This document shows positions 62,802 through 64,000 of a stretch of 64,000 bases of DNA, piece by piece; position 1 is the first letter of the stretch, and every line of letters begins with the position of its first letter. Location: positions 124,001 to 188,000 of the forward strand of contig NC_016627.1 of assembly GCF_000237085.1 (NCBI RefSeq). Reading direction: 5' to 3'. The notes below the pieces were generated by a model, which searched no databases, was not told the DNA's origin, and was given only the letters and a program-made list of their open reading frames with translations. A program made the position numbers and the translations under genes. This stretch comes from Acetivibrio clariflavus DSM 19732. Its GTDB lineage: Bacteria; Bacillota; Clostridia; Acetivibrionales; Acetivibrionaceae.

Positions 62802-63979
62802 TGATTCAAAAAGATTATACAGATAGTTTTATTTTAAATGCTTTGAATCTACCAACTATTTCAGATTTAGATTCGTTATCTGATGCTTTTGCAATCAGTA
62901 AAAGACTTATCTTTTTATTAACCAAAAAAACAGAAAACTATTACAAAAGATTTTATATTAAAAAGAGAGATGGTACAAGTAGAGAGATACTTAGTCCCAC
63001 ATATTCTTTAAAATTAATACAACGATGGATTTTGAAAGAAATATTGGAGAAAGTTAGTTTATCAGAGCAAGCGATGGCATATAAAAAAGGGAAAAATAAT
63101 GGCATAAAGAAAAATGCAATGCATCATAGATACAGCCTATATATACTTGAAATGGATATTAAAGATTTTTTCCATTCAATAAAAAGAGAAAGAGTGTTTT
63201 ATCTTTTTAAGAACTTGGGCTATAACAATATGGTTTCAAATATCTTAACTAATCTATGTACTTATAATGGGTATTTACCTCAAGGGGGAGTTTGCTCGCC
63301 TTATATTTCCAATTTAATTTGTTACAGGTTAGATAATCGGTTGTCAGGATTATGTGGAAAAAGGGATATTCTTTATACAAGATATGCTGACGATTTAACC
63401 TTTTCAAGTGATAATAAACAGACACTTACTAAAGCGATAAATATTATAATTAACATAATTGAGGATGAAGGATTTAAAGTCAATAAAAATAAGACAAGAC
63501 TGCTATCTCCAGGTTCACACAAAAAAGTTACTGGAATTACTGTGAATGATAGTAAAATAAAGGCAAGTAAGCAATTAAAACGAACTGTTAGAGCAATGAT
63601 ACATCAGGCAATAGTTACAGCCGATTATAGCCAGATTGATAGAATTAGAGGGATAGTATCTTATATAAATTCCATTGAAGTTGGATATAGGGAAAAAGTT
63701 ATAACTTACATAAATAGTTTATCAAATAAGGATTACGCATTTTTTGAGGAAATAGTTGAGCGGTTTAATGACAACAAGATTTTTAAGGAAATACAAGATA
63801 TGAATTATAAAGGATATGATTACGATGACCAGGTTAGTCTGGAGTTAGAAAAAATAGTGAGTGCCAGGCAAGAATATCTCGGAAAAATTGGAAAAGTGGA
63901 CTTTTTGTCAGCACATATACAAAGTCAACAAGATGAGTTCAAAACAAATGCTGCTGCAACTAAAGAAACTTATGAATAG
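62801..63979 (+). CDS. Retron reverse transcriptase
   Basis: The 392-residue RT has the retron-specific NAxxH motif as NAMHH (105-109), EMDIKDFFHSI with the first catalytic Asp (119), GGVCSPYISN, the active-site YADD (195-198) and the retron VTG (243-245). It should copy the msd part of the ncRNA into msDNA, primed by the 2'-OH of the branching G. Ribosome site AAGGAGG is at 62782-62788. ATG 62801 is 12 bases away, TTG 62795 is 6 away and also in frame, and GTG 62792 is too close, so the exact start is open. The C-terminal 90 residues are a divergent RNA-binding and tail region. Confidence 0.92.
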   Translation: MIQKDYTDSFILNALNLPTISDLDSLSDAFAISKRLIFLLTKKTENYYKRFYIKKRDGTSREILSPTYSLKLIQRWILKEILEKVSLSEQAMAYKKGKNNGIKKNAMHHRYSLYILEMDIKDFFHSIKRERVFYLFKNLGYNNMVSNILTNLCTYNGYLPQGGVCSPYISNLICYRLDNRLSGLCGKRDILYTRYADDLTFSSDNKQTLTKAINIIINIIEDEGFKVNKNKTRLLSPGSHKKVTGITVNDSKIKASKQLKRTVRAMIHQAIVTADYSQIDRIRGIVSYINSIEVGYREKVITYINSLSNKDYAFFEEIVERFNDNKIFKEIQDMNYKGYDYDDQVSLELEKIVSARQEYLGKIGKVDFLSAHIQSQQDEFKTNAAATKETYE

Positions 63980-64000
63980 TAGCAAATCATTTATAATATA

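Noticed and set aside
53171-64000. Integrative conjugative element with integrase and relaxase
   Set aside because: No integrase, relaxase, coupling protein or att repeats were found in the window, so only a plasmid-like module is claimed.
1-64000. tRNA or rRNA genes
   Set aside because: I looked for cloverleaf-like CCA-ended clusters and rRNA signatures and saw none that I could support.

Overview
The window looks like a low-GC Firmicute chromosome, most likely an anaerobic cellulolytic-type clostridium. This is an inference from the A+T-rich sequence, frequent TTG/GTG starts behind strong AGGAGG sites, a V-type ATPase, bifunctional AdhE, an S-box riboswitch, a long Bacillus-type SRP RNA and Gram-positive gene orders (gdpP-rplI-dnaB, tilS-hpt-ftsH, SRP RNA-dnaX-ybaB-recR). 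No species was established.

Core half (1 to about 30.3 kb): the start of a V-ATPase operon (minus strand), adhE, an AI-2E family permease, a WG-repeat lipoprotein, pheA, a MazG-like gene, gdpP-rplI-dnaB, tilS-hpt-ftsH, an FlK-type thioesterase, a SAM-I riboswitch with metK, a large DUF2339 membrane protein, recD2, and SRP RNA-dnaX-ybaB-recR. Only small hypotheticals stand out here.

Accessory half: (a) 30.3-40.8 kb is a patchwork of small single genes (flavin reductase-like, VOC, methyltransferase, GNAT, nucleotidyltransferase, MBL, LysE). It holds three broken genes, 20-bp tandem repeat arrays and a roughly 90-bp dispersed direct repeat. (b) 41.1-52.0 kb is a metal/metalloid locus: ArsR with two near-identical operators, Acr3, ArsC, three ArsP-like permeases (one split in two), two ferredoxins, a CxxC redoxin, a SigZ-like sigma factor, a DUF2703 protein, then Mrp/NBP35, two MinD-type ATPases with ferredoxin inserts, two NifX/NifB-type proteins, a Fur-family regulator and a DUF134 regulator. 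(c) 53.2-61.1 kb looks like plasmid-derived DNA: ParM/ParR-like genes, a sigma-like factor, a zinc-finger/Toprim primase-like protein, a symmetric array of iteron-like repeats around a 15-bp-arm palindrome, a SpoVS-like protein, an XRE repressor with three matching operators and an intact GGDEF protein, plus candidate small RNAs. (d) 61.3-64.0 kb is a defence locus: a decayed OLD-like ATPase followed by a complete retron.

The most notable object is the retron. A nucleoside-deoxyribosyltransferase-like effector (61698-62600) is followed by an msr-msd RNA (62597-62801) with 21-nt a1/a2 inverted repeats, a candidate branching G and a 50-nt msd hairpin, then a retron reverse transcriptase with NAxxH, YADD and VTG motifs. 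The a1 repeat overlaps the effector stop codon. The a2 repeat contains the ribosome-binding site of the reverse transcriptase and reaches its start codon.
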